Positions 16,065 through 24,731 of a stretch of 64,000 bases of DNA are shown here, in pieces (the first letter of the stretch is position 1; the number at the start of each line of letters is the position of its first letter). Below the pieces are notes generated by a model. That model saw only the letters and a program-made list of their open reading frames with translations. It was not told the DNA's origin and did not search any database. The DNA comes from an uncultured Pelagibacteraceae bacterium (GTDB lineage: Bacteria > Pseudomonadota > Alphaproteobacteria > Pelagibacterales > Pelagibacteraceae): the NCBI GenBank assembly GCA_902573985.1, contig CACGLS010000001.1, positions 186,001-250,000 of the forward strand, read 5' to 3'. A program made the translations under genes and the position numbers.

Positions 16065-18191
16065 ATGTCGAAAGCATCATTTTCAGAAAACGCTAATATT
16101 AGCAATCAACTCATAAACAGAGAATTATCTTGGCTTCAGTTTAATGATCGTGTTTTAGAAGAATCAAAAGATAAAACAAATCCTCTATTTGAAAGAGTAA
16201 AATTTTTATCAATCGCAGGTACAAATTTAGATGAATTTTTTATGGTAAGAGTCGCTGGACTTTTTAATCAAATTAAAGATGGTTTTGACGAATTAAGCGC
16301 AGATGGATTAACTGCAGAGGATCAATTGAATAGGGTCGTATTAAAAACTAAAGATCTATTAAAGAAGCAAAACGAAGCATTCCTAGAGTTGAAAAAAGAG
16401 CTATCGAAAGAAAAAATTTTCATTCGAAAAATGTCAGAACTAAATAAGAAGGATCTTATGTATCTAAGAGAATATTTTCAGGAAACAATTTATCCTATAA
16501 TAACACCTACTGCCATTGACCCATCACATCCCTTTCCTTTTATACCAAATAAAGGCCAAGCAATTTTACTAAGAATGACTAGAATAAAAAAAAAAAGAGA
16601 ACTAAATGCAATTATAGTTATACCAAGAGCACTTCCAAAATTTGTATCTCTAAACAATTCTGAAACAATAAATGAATTTGTCACAATTGATGACGTAATT
16701 TGTAAATTTGCTAATGAAATATTTCCAGACCATAATATCGAGGCAAGTTTGCAGTTTAAAATAATTAGAGACAGCGAAATTGAAATAGATGATGAAGCTG
16801 CTGATCTTGTGAGATATTTTGAAAAAGCAATTAAGAAAAGAAGAAGGGGAAACGTAGTTAAACTCGAAGTAATCACTAATTCAAACAAAAAACTTTTAAA
16901 TTTTATTTCAAAAAAATTTAAAATGGATGAAGATCATATTTATGAGGTTGAAGGATTGGTTGGAATACAAGATATAGATGAAATTTGTAAAAAGAAAGAT
17001 CCAAAGCTGAGATTTAAAAAGTTTAATCCTAGAGAAGTTGAAAGATTGAAGGAATTTGATGATAAATTTTTTTCAGCTATAAGAAGTAAAGATTTTGTTG
17101 TACACCACCCTTTTGAAACTTTTGATGTAGTAATTCAATTTTTAGAAGCTGCAGCAAAAGATCCCAAAGTTATCGGTATCAAACAAACTTTGTATCGAAC
17201 CACACCTGACTCTCCTATCGTAAAAGCACTAAGTAGAGCAGCAGAAAACGGAAAAGTTGTTACAGCCGTAATAGAAATAAAAGCTCGATTTGATGAGGAA
17301 GCTAATATTGAATTATCTAGGAAACTAGAGAAAGCTGGCGTTCAAATTGTTTACGGATTCGCAAAATATAAAACGCATGCAAAGGCAAGTTTAGTTTTAA
17401 GAAAAGAAGGAGCTAAAACGCGAAGCTATGTTCACTTAGGTACAGGAAACTATCATCCAATTAACGCAAAAATTTATACTGACTTATCACTGTTTAGCTC
17501 TAATCAAGACTTGGCCAAAGATGTCGAAAAATTTTTCAATTATGTAACTGGTTATGCAAAACCAAAAAAATTGAATAAAATTTTTATGTCTCCATTAAAT
17601 AGCAGGAATTTTTTTGAAGAAAAAATTGAAAATGAAATTGTAAATGCAAGTAAAGGAAAACCTGCAGAAATATGGGCAAAAATGAATTCTCTTGTAGACC
17701 CTGGAATTATTAAGAAATTTTATGAAGCTTCAAACGCAGGAGTAAAAATAAATTTATCAGTAAGAGGAGTGTGTTGCTTAAGACCTGGAATTAAAGGTCA
17801 ATCTGAAAATATAAAAGTAAAAAGCCTTATTGGCAGATTTTTAGAACACTCAAGAATTTATTGTTTTGCAAATGGTAGTTCTATGCCCTCTCGAGAGAAT
17901 CAGGTATATATTTCATCTGCAGATTTAATGCCTAGAAATTTAGATAGAAGAATTGAAATTATAATTCCGATAGAAAACAATACTGTGCATGAGCAAATTT
18001 TAGATCAAATTATGTTAGCTAACTTTAAAGATAAATCAGAAACATGGTATTTAGATAGTTTGGGAAACTATCATAAAGAACAAGAAAAAGGCTTTTCCGC
18101 ACATTCCTATTTCATGAAGAACCCAAGTTTATCAGGTCGTGGTAAGTCAATTTTAAGAGCTAAACCTCAAAATTTAAGATTAGTAAAATGA
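16065..18191 (+). CDS. ppk1: Polyphosphate kinase 1
   Basis: This 708-residue PPK1 has the N-terminal NRELSWLQFNDRVLEE, the HPFPFIPNKG patch, the catalytic histidine in KYKTHAKASL (residue 438) and the second conserved histidine region RSYVHLGTGNYHP. It reversibly builds polyphosphate from ATP, giving a phosphate store. The C-terminal LMPRNLDRRIE is also standard. It overlaps the exopolyphosphatase gene by four bases. Whether PhoB controls it is not shown, since the short gap at 16043-16064 has no PHO-box repeat. Confidence 0.96.
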   Translation: MSKASFSENANISNQLINRELSWLQFNDRVLEESKDKTNPLFERVKFLSIAGTNLDEFFMVRVAGLFNQIKDGFDELSADGLTAEDQLNRVVLKTKDLLKKQNEAFLELKKELSKEKIFIRKMSELNKKDLMYLREYFQETIYPIITPTAIDPSHPFPFIPNKGQAILLRMTRIKKKRELNAIIVIPRALPKFVSLNNSETINEFVTIDDVICKFANEIFPDHNIEASLQFKIIRDSEIEIDDEAADLVRYFEKAIKKRRRGNVVKLEVITNSNKKLLNFISKKFKMDEDHIYEVEGLVGIQDIDEICKKKDPKLRFKKFNPREVERLKEFDDKFFSAIRSKDFVVHHPFETFDVVIQFLEAAAKDPKVIGIKQTLYRTTPDSPIVKALSRAAENGKVVTAVIEIKARFDEEANIELSRKLEKAGVQIVYGFAKYKTHAKASLVLRKEGAKTRSYVHLGTGNYHPINAKIYTDLSLFSSNQDLAKDVEKFFNYVTGYAKPKKLNKIFMSPLNSRNFFEEKIENEIVNASKGKPAEIWAKMNSLVDPGIIKKFYEASNAGVKINLSVRGVCCLRPGIKGQSENIKVKSLIGRFLEHSRIYCFANGSSMPSRENQVYISSADLMPRNLDRRIEIIIPIENNTVHEQILDQIMLANFKDKSETWYLDSLGNYHKEQEKGFSAHSYFMKNPSLSGRGKSILRAKPQNLRLVK

Positions 18192-19693
18192 AACCAGAAT
18201 TAAAAAATCTTTTTAAATTTCAGTCTAATAAAAAGTCTAAGCAAGCCATAATAGATCTTGGATCAAATTCAGTAAGAATGCTCATATACGATAATTTTAA
18301 AATTTCTCCAATCCCAGTCTTTAATGAAAAAGCAGTTTGCAAACTTGGAAAAAATTTAGATAAATCTAAAAAACTAAATCCCGATGGAATTAAAGGTTCT
18401 TTAAAAGTTCTAAATAGATTTAAAGAAATTTTAGATATTTCAGACGTTCAAGATTTAGAAATTATTGCAACAGCAGCTTTTAGAGAGGCCACTGATGCAA
18501 GTGAATTTTTAAGAGAAATTGAAAAAATATTTAATAAAAAACCACTAGTATTATCTGGCGAGGAAGAAGCAAGAACATCAGCAAATGGTGTAATGGTAGG
18601 ATTTGATGAAGTAGATGGATTAGTTGCAGATTTAGGAGGTGGAAGTTTAGAACTTGCCAGAGTTTCTAAAAATCAAATTTTTGAAACAACCTCTTTACCT
18701 CTTGGAGTATTAAGACTTGAAAATAATCCTATTATAAAAAAAAGAAATTTGGGAAAATATGTTAGAAAACTTTTAAGAGATGAAAAATGGCTTTCTAAAA
18801 AGAAATTTAAAAATATTTATTTGGTAGGAGGGACTTGGAGATCATTATTTAAATATCATCTCTTTAAAGAAAAACACCCATTACATATTTTGCATCAATA
18901 TAAACTCTCAAAAAATGTAGCAGTAAAATACTTAAATAGAATTTCAAAATTTAATAAATCATCTTTGAAATCAATGGAATATATTACTAAATCTAGAACT
19001 CCCTATTTACCTTTTAGCTCTATAATACTAAACGAAATAATTGAAGCAGCAAGCCCCTCAAAAGTTATTTGCTCAATCAGTGGACTGAGAGAGGGACATA
19101 TGAATACAATTATAAACCAAGGAATGAGCGAGGATGAAATTTTCAAATTAAAAACTGACGGTATATCTTTTAAAAAAGGGGACTATGGAAAGAGTTTTGA
19201 GAAATATTTTAATTTTATTTCACCATTATTTGAAGACAACGAATATTTTAATCGAAGATTACTAACCTTGGCTTGCATCTTAAGTAAAATGGATTGGGGC
19301 CTAGGAGCTTTTCAAAAAGCAGAATTAGTTTTTATGGAAGTGTTAAATACTCCATTACTAAAACTAGAACATAGAGATAGAGTAAAAGTTGCATCAGCAA
19401 GTTTTTGGAGACATTGTGGCTTAAAATATAATCCGAATTATCAGTTTTTATCCTTATTAAATAACAACGAAATTTTATCCTCAAAGCAAGTGGGATCTGC
19501 TTTAAGATTAGCAGAGTCACTCACTAGCATGTCTTCTTTGTTGTTAGATGAATTTAAAATTTATAAAAGAAATAAGACTATTTTTTTGAAAATACCTAAC
19601 AATCATAGCGATATTGTCTCAAAACAAGTAACTAAAAGACTTAAAAACCTGGCAAGAGAGATGAATGTCGACTCCAATATCATTTATTCTTGA
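18188..19693 (+). CDS. ppx: Exopolyphosphatase / pppGpp phosphatase (Ppx/GppA family)
   Basis: This 501-residue protein has the actin-like phosphate-binding loops DLGSNSVRML (23-32) and ADLGGGSLEL, plus the ATAAFREATDA and SGEEEAR segments of Ppx/GppA. The C-terminal domain after about residue 320 is the helical extension of the longer alphaproteobacterial members. It releases phosphate from the ends of polyphosphate and may also act on pppGpp. The four-base overlap with ppk puts synthesis and breakdown of polyphosphate in one operon. Confidence 0.92.
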   Translation: MKPELKNLFKFQSNKKSKQAIIDLGSNSVRMLIYDNFKISPIPVFNEKAVCKLGKNLDKSKKLNPDGIKGSLKVLNRFKEILDISDVQDLEIIATAAFREATDASEFLREIEKIFNKKPLVLSGEEEARTSANGVMVGFDEVDGLVADLGGGSLELARVSKNQIFETTSLPLGVLRLENNPIIKKRNLGKYVRKLLRDEKWLSKKKFKNIYLVGGTWRSLFKYHLFKEKHPLHILHQYKLSKNVAVKYLNRISKFNKSSLKSMEYITKSRTPYLPFSSIILNEIIEAASPSKVICSISGLREGHMNTIINQGMSEDEIFKLKTDGISFKKGDYGKSFEKYFNFISPLFEDNEYFNRRLLTLACILSKMDWGLGAFQKAELVFMEVLNTPLLKLEHRDRVKVASASFWRHCGLKYNPNYQFLSLLNNNEILSSKQVGSALRLAESLTSMSSLLLDEFKIYKRNKTIFLKIPNNHSDIVSKQVTKRLKNLAREMNVDSNIIYS

Positions 19694-19752
19694 AAATTAA
19701 TAAATCTTTAACTTAATTTAAATATTTTTTTAGCATTTATATATTATTAACT

Positions 19753-19825
19753 GATTAACAGTCTCCCAACTGTGTTGTTAATTAATTAGCCCATCAGCCC
19801 AAGGTATCAATATTTCCTTGGGCTG
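19753..19825. terminator. Two stem-loops between convergent ppx and aqpS
   Basis: The stronger hairpin at 19795-19825 has 10-bp arms CAGCCCAAGG and CCTTGGGCTG with an 11-base loop. A second, imperfect one at 19753-19783 pairs ACAGT with ACTGT around CTCCCA or, alternatively, ATTAACA with TGTTAAT. They fill most of the 140-base gap and should end transcripts from both sides. Neither has a long T run. Confidence 0.65.
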
Positions 19826-19833
19826 GCCTCCAA

Positions 19834-20481
19834 TTACAAAATAATTTTTCTGATTAAATAGACAGCCAATATTCCACCAAGCATCTCAGCAATGATATAG
19901 CTAGGAGTATTTAAGTAATTAATTCCAGTAAATGTGTCTGTAAAAGTTCTTGCGATTGCTACCGCTGGATTTGCAAAAGAAGTTGAAGAGGTAAACCAAT
20001 ACCCCGCTGTTATAAAAGTAGCTACTGATGAAGCGACCGCAAGTTTGCCGCTCTTTAAAGATCCAAATATCACAAAAATTAATCCAAAAGTTGCAATGAT
20101 CTCAGCTGTAAAAATATTTATTCCAGGTCTAATCTTCTGTGAAAGCTGCAACAAAGGAAGATCAAACATAAAATTTGCTAACATTACCCCTAACATGCAA
20201 CCTAAGATTTGAGCAGAGATATAAGTGATAATTAAATTTTTTTTAATCTTGTTGGTAAAATACATTGCTAAAGTAACGACAGGATTGAAATGTGCGCCGG
20301 AGATATCACCGATTGAAGTAATCAGAACAAATAATCCTGCACCTGTAGCTAAAGTATTCGCTATTAACATTAAAGCGATATCATCAGTTAGATTTTGAGC
20401 CATAATACCTGAACCAACAATAATCATGACTAAAAAACAACTTCCTATAAATTCACCAATAAATATCTTTTTACTTTTCAT
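19834..20481 (-). CDS. aqpS: AqpS-like aquaporin, probable arsenite exit channel
   Basis: This 215-residue MIP-family channel has six membrane segments. The first pore motif is GAHFNPVVTLA (NPV instead of NPA, 66-68) and the second is SFANPAVAIARTF (NPA at 171-173), where the residue after NPA is valine, not the usual pore-lining arginine. It overlaps the arsenate reductase gene by 11 bases. This arsC-aquaporin pairing is known from rhizobia, where arsenite made inside the cell leaves by the channel. The non-standard filter is consistent with a solute wider than water. Glycerol transport is an alternative. Confidence 0.85.
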   Translation of the reverse strand: MKSKKIFIGEFIGSCFLVMIIVGSGIMAQNLTDDIALMLIANTLATGAGLFVLITSIGDISGAHFNPVVTLAMYFTNKIKKNLIITYISAQILGCMLGVMLANFMFDLPLLQLSQKIRPGINIFTAEIIATFGLIFVIFGSLKSGKLAVASSVATFITAGYWFTSSTSFANPAVAIARTFTDTFTGINYLNTPSYIIAEMLGGILAVYLIRKIIL

Positions 20482-20914
20482 TTTTTACCCAATGTTTAAT
20501 TTTTTCATTAATTATATTATAAGTTTCTTCAGCTATTAAATTTATTTTATCTTTATTTTTAGTTTTTTTAATTTTTTCAACAGGATCCACGATGTCCCAG
20601 TGCGTAATGGTCTTTTTTTTGGGCCATACAGGACAAACTTCTTTATTGGCGTTATTACAAACTGTAATCACGTAATCAATATCAATATCATTTTTTAAAA
20701 ATTCATCAAAATTTTTCGAATAATACGTGGCTAAGTTAAATTTTTTTCCTTCAAGATACTCTTTAATGTAGGGATTGATTTTTCCTGAAGGATTACTTCC
20801 AGCGCTAAATGCGATGAATTGATTTCGGAAATTATTGTTTACAATACTTTCCGCTATTATGCTTCTCGCAGAGTTTCCAGTACAAACAAATAATATTGTT
20901 TTTATTTTCCTCAT
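20471..20914 (-). CDS. arsC: Arsenate reductase ArsC (thioredoxin-coupled, LMW phosphatase fold)
   Basis: This 147-residue protein has the P-loop CTGNSARS (Cys11, Arg17), the later redox cysteines in VCNNANKEVCP (Cys86 and Cys94) and HWDIVDP with the general acid region at 105-111. Three cysteines in these places identify the arsenate reductase branch rather than a tyrosine phosphatase. It reduces arsenate to arsenite with thioredoxin. It precedes aqpS in the same operon. No arsR gene or ArsR-like operator was seen nearby. Confidence 0.9.
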   Translation of the reverse strand: MRKIKTILFVCTGNSARSIIAESIVNNNFRNQFIAFSAGSNPSGKINPYIKEYLEGKKFNLATYYSKNFDEFLKNDIDIDYVITVCNNANKEVCPVWPKKKTITHWDIVDPVEKIKKTKNKDKINLIAEETYNIINEKIKHWVKNEK

Positions 20915-20940
20915 AAAAAATGTATTGAAGTGTCCCGAAC

Positions 20941-21168
20941 TTACGGAACCAAAATTTGATAAAAACCAATAATAAATAATGGAATCTGTAACCCAAAATT
21001 TGTTAATATTGCTTTATCCTTAGAAATAAAACCTGCAATAGTCCAACCAACAACTCCCGCTCCATGAAACATTATATTTATTGGATACATATTCAAATTT
21101 GTTAATAAAATACCTGTAAGTACTAAAAAAGTACTTAACCATTTAAGGTATTTTTTAATAAACTTCAT
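20941..21168 (-). CDS. Small two-segment membrane protein, unknown
   Basis: This 75-residue protein has two to three hydrophobic segments (about 10-28, 32-47 and 55-72) after a basic N terminus MKFIKKYLKW. The ATG at 21168 was taken rather than a TTG two codons earlier. It lies 26 bases upstream of arsC and 33 downstream of gcrA on the same strand. I do not recognise a named family. GAGVVGWTIAGFISKD is its most distinctive stretch. A link to arsenic export is not supported beyond position. Confidence 0.6.
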   Translation of the reverse strand: MKFIKKYLKWLSTFLVLTGILLTNLNMYPINIMFHGAGVVGWTIAGFISKDKAILTNFGLQIPLFIIGFYQILVP

Positions 21169-21201
21169 AGCCAATTATATGATTGTAATGTTAAAGTTTT
21201 G

Positions 21202-21696
21202 TTAACCAGACGAGGCTTTAACTTTTTTCTCGATAAATTCTGGTATCTCATCACCAAGATCATCGTCTTTTTGATTTTTAGGTTGAAAGGCATACAAAAC
21301 ATGAAGTTTGCAATAAGGAAAATCTCCTTCAGGCTTTCTACCGCAAAAATAGAATTTCTCCTCATTAGGATGACCGATAGGCCACTTGCATGTTTCATCT
21401 GTTAGTTCTTCAAGTGATTTCGGGTTTTCTGGCTCGAAGTTTTTATCTAATAAAATTGATTGAAATTTAGCTTTTCTTGATGTTGGCGCGGGTCCTCTTC
21501 TAATCTGCTTATTATCATTGGTTCTAGGCGAATTAGATTGCTTAGAAGGGGCTCTAGCTTCTAAATTTAACCTATGAGCTTTTCCAATTACTGCGTTTCT
21601 AGTTGTGTCACCTAATGCTTCGGCTATCTGACTTGCAGTATGCCCTTTTGACCAGAGTTCTTTTAATTTAGCGACTTTTTCTTCTGTCCAACTCAT
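21202..21696 (-). CDS. gcrA: GcrA-family cell-cycle regulator
   Basis: This 164-residue regulator has the N-terminal helix-turn-helix MSWTEEKVAKLKELWSKGH and ASQIAEALG, then RNAVIGKAHRLNL, and a C-terminal sigma-factor-binding region with CKWPIGHP, FYFCGRKP and PYCKLH. GcrA acts with RNA polymerase at promoters bearing CcrM-methylated GANTC sites and is confined to alphaproteobacteria, so it also helps classify the genome. The middle (about 46-115) is low complexity. It is divergent from the ABC permease gene, with 136 bases between starts. Confidence 0.93.
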   Translation of the reverse strand: MSWTEEKVAKLKELWSKGHTASQIAEALGDTTRNAVIGKAHRLNLEARAPSKQSNSPRTNDNKQIRRGPAPTSRKAKFQSILLDKNFEPENPKSLEELTDETCKWPIGHPNEEKFYFCGRKPEGDFPYCKLHVLYAFQPKNQKDDDLGDEIPEFIEKKVKASSG

Positions 21697-21832
21697 AGTA
21701 TATAATTACAATATTTAGTAATTATTAAAAACTTAGGGCATAATATTGGGGTTTAAAACATTAAAACGCATCAAAGCTGTGAGTAGATTTAGTTTTGCAC
21801 AGTTTTTTTAATAACAGGTTATAAGACTATCA

Positions 21833-22645
21833 ATGGTTGAAATTTCGAAAAAATATAAAATTGGAAAAAGAAGATTTGGATTAGTTAATTGGTACGGAAC
21901 GTGGACTTTATATAAAAAAGAAGTTCTAAGATTCTTAATTGTGTGGATACAAACTATTTTTTCCCCACTAATTTCATCTTTACTCTTTTTACTTGTTTTA
22001 TCTTTAGCCATTGGCGCTGATAGAGGAGATGTTCTTGGTGTACCTTTTATTACTTTTTTAGCGCCAGGGTTGATTTCTATGCAGGTAATTCAACAATCTT
22101 TTTCTCATTCTTCTTCATCTTTTATGATTAAAAAAATTGATGGAACTATAGTTGATTTATTATTTGCTCCCTTATCTGCTGGGGAAGTAACGATCTCAGT
22201 TTCTCTTGCAGCTGTAACAAGAAGCGTAGTGATTGGAATAGTCTCAATTATTGTATTTCATCTAATAATTGATATTGAAATAAAAAATTACTTAATGCTA
22301 ATAGCGTTCACTTTACTTTCTTCATTTATCTTAGGAAATATTGGAATAATCGCTGGACTATGGGCTGAAAAATTTGATCACATGGCAACAGCCACTAATT
22401 TTGTAATAGTTCCATTATCTTTCTTATCAGGCACTTTTTATTCAATAGAGAGACTACCTGACTTTTTGCAAGTAGTAAGTAAAGTTAATCCATTTTTTTA
22501 TATGATTGATGGTTTTAGATATAGTTTTATTGGCACTTCAGATGGTTCAATTTCTATTGGTTTAGTGTATTTAACTGTCTTGAGCTTTGTTAGCTGGCTT
22601 GTTTGTTATTTATTGTATAAAAAAGGCTATAAAATAAAATCATGA
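21833..22645 (+). CDS. ABC-2 type transporter permease
   Basis: This 270-residue inner-membrane protein has six hydrophobic segments and belongs to the ABC2_membrane family. FLAPGLISMQVI and KKIDGTIVDLLFAPLSAGEV in the middle, and PLSFLSGTFYSIERLP then VNPFFYMIDGFRY near the C terminus, are family hallmarks, as in E. coli YadH. Such permeases export lipids, polysaccharides or drugs with a separate ATPase. No partner ATPase is encoded nearby. The stop overlaps argD by four bases, a link probably of expression only. The substrate is unknown. Confidence 0.8.
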   Translation: MVEISKKYKIGKRRFGLVNWYGTWTLYKKEVLRFLIVWIQTIFSPLISSLLFLLVLSLAIGADRGDVLGVPFITFLAPGLISMQVIQQSFSHSSSSFMIKKIDGTIVDLLFAPLSAGEVTISVSLAAVTRSVVIGIVSIIVFHLIIDIEIKNYLMLIAFTLLSSFILGNIGIIAGLWAEKFDHMATATNFVIVPLSFLSGTFYSIERLPDFLQVVSKVNPFFYMIDGFRYSFIGTSDGSISIGLVYLTVLSFVSWLVCYLLYKKGYKIKS

Positions 22646-23808
22646 GTAAAATTTTAAATACTTATAACAGAAAGAAAATCTCTTTTTCAAAAGGAAAAGG
22701 AAGTTTCTTATATACAACGAATGGAAAGAAATATTTAGATTTTGTACAAGGGATCGCTGTAAATTGCCTCGGGCATGCTAATAACCATTTAATTAAATCA
22801 ATAAATAAACAATCAAAAAAATTATGGCATGTTTCAAACGTTTTTACTATTCCTGAGCAAGAGAAATTAGCAAAAAGATTAGCACAAAAAACATTTGCAG
22901 ATTATGTAACTTTTCAAAATTCTGGTGCTGAGGCAACAGAGGCAGCTATAAAATTTGCTAGAAGATATTTTTATTCAAAAGGTCAACCAAGAAAAAATAG
23001 AGTTCTTTGTATAAATAATAGTTTCCATGGGAGAACTATCGCAGCTATATTTGCAAGCAACAGCAAAAAAGCTATCGAAGGTTTCAAACCTAAAGTAGAC
23101 GGTTTTGATCACTTTGACTTTGGTGATCACAAAGGTTTAGAGAAAGCGATAACTAGCAGAACAGCTGCTATCATGGTCGAGACAATCATGGGTGAAGGAG
23201 GTATTAAAGTAATTCCAGATTTTTGTCTCAAAGGCTTAAGAAAATTATGTAATAAGAAAAAAATTTTATTAATTCTTGATGAAGTGCAATGTGGAATTGG
23301 AAGAAGTGGTAAATTTTTTGCTTTTGAATATGCAAAAATTAAACCAGATATAGTTCCAATAGCAAAAGGTATTGGTGGTGGCTTTCCAATAGGTGCAGTT
23401 TTAGTTAATAAAAAAGTAGCATCAGGCATGAAGCCAGGAACCCATGGTTCAACATTTGGAGGAAATCCTTTAGCAATGAGCGCCGGAAATGCAGTTATGG
23501 ATATTATGTTTAAGAAAGGTTTTTTAAATAATGTAAGCAAAAATGGAAAATATTTTATAAATCAACTTGATAAAATTAAAAATAAGTATCCCAAAGTTAT
23601 AAAAGAAGTAAGAGGTAAAGGACTGCTCATTGGACTCTGTCTTCATGTAAATCAGGTAAAATTTATTCAAAAACTTTTAGATAATAATTTGTTGACAGTA
23701 AGAGCTGCTGAAAATGTTGTCAGACTTTTGCCTCCTTTAAATGTAACAAAGAGCGAGATAAATTTAGGTTTAAAAATAATTGAGAAAGTTTGCAAAAATT
23801 TTAAATGA
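22642..23808 (+). CDS. argD: Acetylornithine aminotransferase
   Basis: This 388-residue class III aminotransferase has FVQGIAVNCLGH near the N terminus, the PLP-phosphate segment NSGAEATEAAIKFAR, the aspartate motif LILDEVQCGIGRSG and the PLP lysine in PIAKGIGGGFPIG. It converts N-acetylglutamate semialdehyde to N-acetylornithine in arginine synthesis. The gene for the next aminotransferase-independent step, argF, follows with a four-base overlap. It may also serve as the succinyldiaminopimelate aminotransferase of lysine synthesis, as in other small genomes. Confidence 0.92.
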   Translation: MSKILNTYNRKKISFSKGKGSFLYTTNGKKYLDFVQGIAVNCLGHANNHLIKSINKQSKKLWHVSNVFTIPEQEKLAKRLAQKTFADYVTFQNSGAEATEAAIKFARRYFYSKGQPRKNRVLCINNSFHGRTIAAIFASNSKKAIEGFKPKVDGFDHFDFGDHKGLEKAITSRTAAIMVETIMGEGGIKVIPDFCLKGLRKLCNKKKILLILDEVQCGIGRSGKFFAFEYAKIKPDIVPIAKGIGGGFPIGAVLVNKKVASGMKPGTHGSTFGGNPLAMSAGNAVMDIMFKKGFLNNVSKNGKYFINQLDKIKNKYPKVIKEVRGKGLLIGLCLHVNQVKFIQKLLDNNLLTVRAAENVVRLLPPLNVTKSEINLGLKIIEKVCKNFK

Positions 23809-24731
23809 AAAACTTTATAAATATCTCTGACTGTTCTTCAGTAGAGCTTAGAGCGATTATTGAAGAAGCAAAAAAGAGAAAACAAAATAGATCTGGATTA
23901 AATAAATCTGCACCCGATGAAGATAAGCCCTTCGAAGGTAAGTCGATGGCTATGATTTTTGAAAAACCCTCAACAAGAACAAGAATGTCATTTGATATAG
24001 CAGTTAAACAATTAGGGGGATCATCAATTATTTTAAATCCAGACGGCATACATTACGGTAAAGGAGAAGAAACTTTAAAAGATACGGCAAAAGTTTTATC
24101 TGAGTATGTAGACATCATAATGTTGAGAACCTCATCTCATAAAAATTTAGAGGAGTTCGGAAAGCATTTAGATATCCCAATTATCAATGGCCTTTCAGAT
24201 GTGAGCCATCCATGTCAAATTATGTCTGATATTCTTACTTATGAGGAAAGTAATGGTTCTATTGAGGGTAAAACTGTTTCTTGGATTGGAGATGGTAATA
24301 ATAATATGTCAAATTCCTTAATAGAAGCTGCTGGGAAATTCAATTTTAAACTTAATATTGGTTGTCCAAAAAAATATTCTCCAAATAAAAGTATATTGAA
24401 GATAGCAAAAAAGGAGAAAACAAAATTAACAATTACTTCTAAACCTCTAGAAGCGGCTACAGGTGCTGATTGTGTAATGACCGATAAATGGATCTCAATG
24501 AATGATAAAGTAAATAAAATTTCTAAAAAGAAAACTTTAAAACCTTATCAAGTTAATAAGCAATTAATGAGCAAAGCTAATTCAGATGCTATTTTTATGC
24601 ATTGCCTTCCAGTAGGAAGAGGAGAAGAGGTTACGGACGAAGTAATAGATGGAAAACAATCAGTCGTCTGGAGACAAGCTTTAAATAGAGTGCACGCTCA
24701 AAAAAGTATTATTAAGTGGTGTCTGGACTAA
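23805..24731 (+). CDS. argF: Ornithine carbamoyltransferase
   Basis: This 308-residue enzyme has the carbamoyl-phosphate loop EKPSTRTRMSF, the HPCQ motif in SDVSHPCQIMSD, the ornithine-loop region around VMTDKWISMND and the catalytic HCLPVGRGEEV. It makes citrulline from ornithine and carbamoyl phosphate. The ATG overlaps the argD stop. The SMND in place of the commonly seen SMG is within known variation. The gene converges on the cytochrome gene with a four-base overlap and no terminator between them. Confidence 0.95.
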   Translation: MKNFINISDCSSVELRAIIEEAKKRKQNRSGLNKSAPDEDKPFEGKSMAMIFEKPSTRTRMSFDIAVKQLGGSSIILNPDGIHYGKGEETLKDTAKVLSEYVDIIMLRTSSHKNLEEFGKHLDIPIINGLSDVSHPCQIMSDILTYEESNGSIEGKTVSWIGDGNNNMSNSLIEAAGKFNFKLNIGCPKKYSPNKSILKIAKKEKTKLTITSKPLEAATGADCVMTDKWISMNDKVNKISKKKTLKPYQVNKQLMSKANSDAIFMHCLPVGRGEEVTDEVIDGKQSVVWRQALNRVHAQKSIIKWCLD

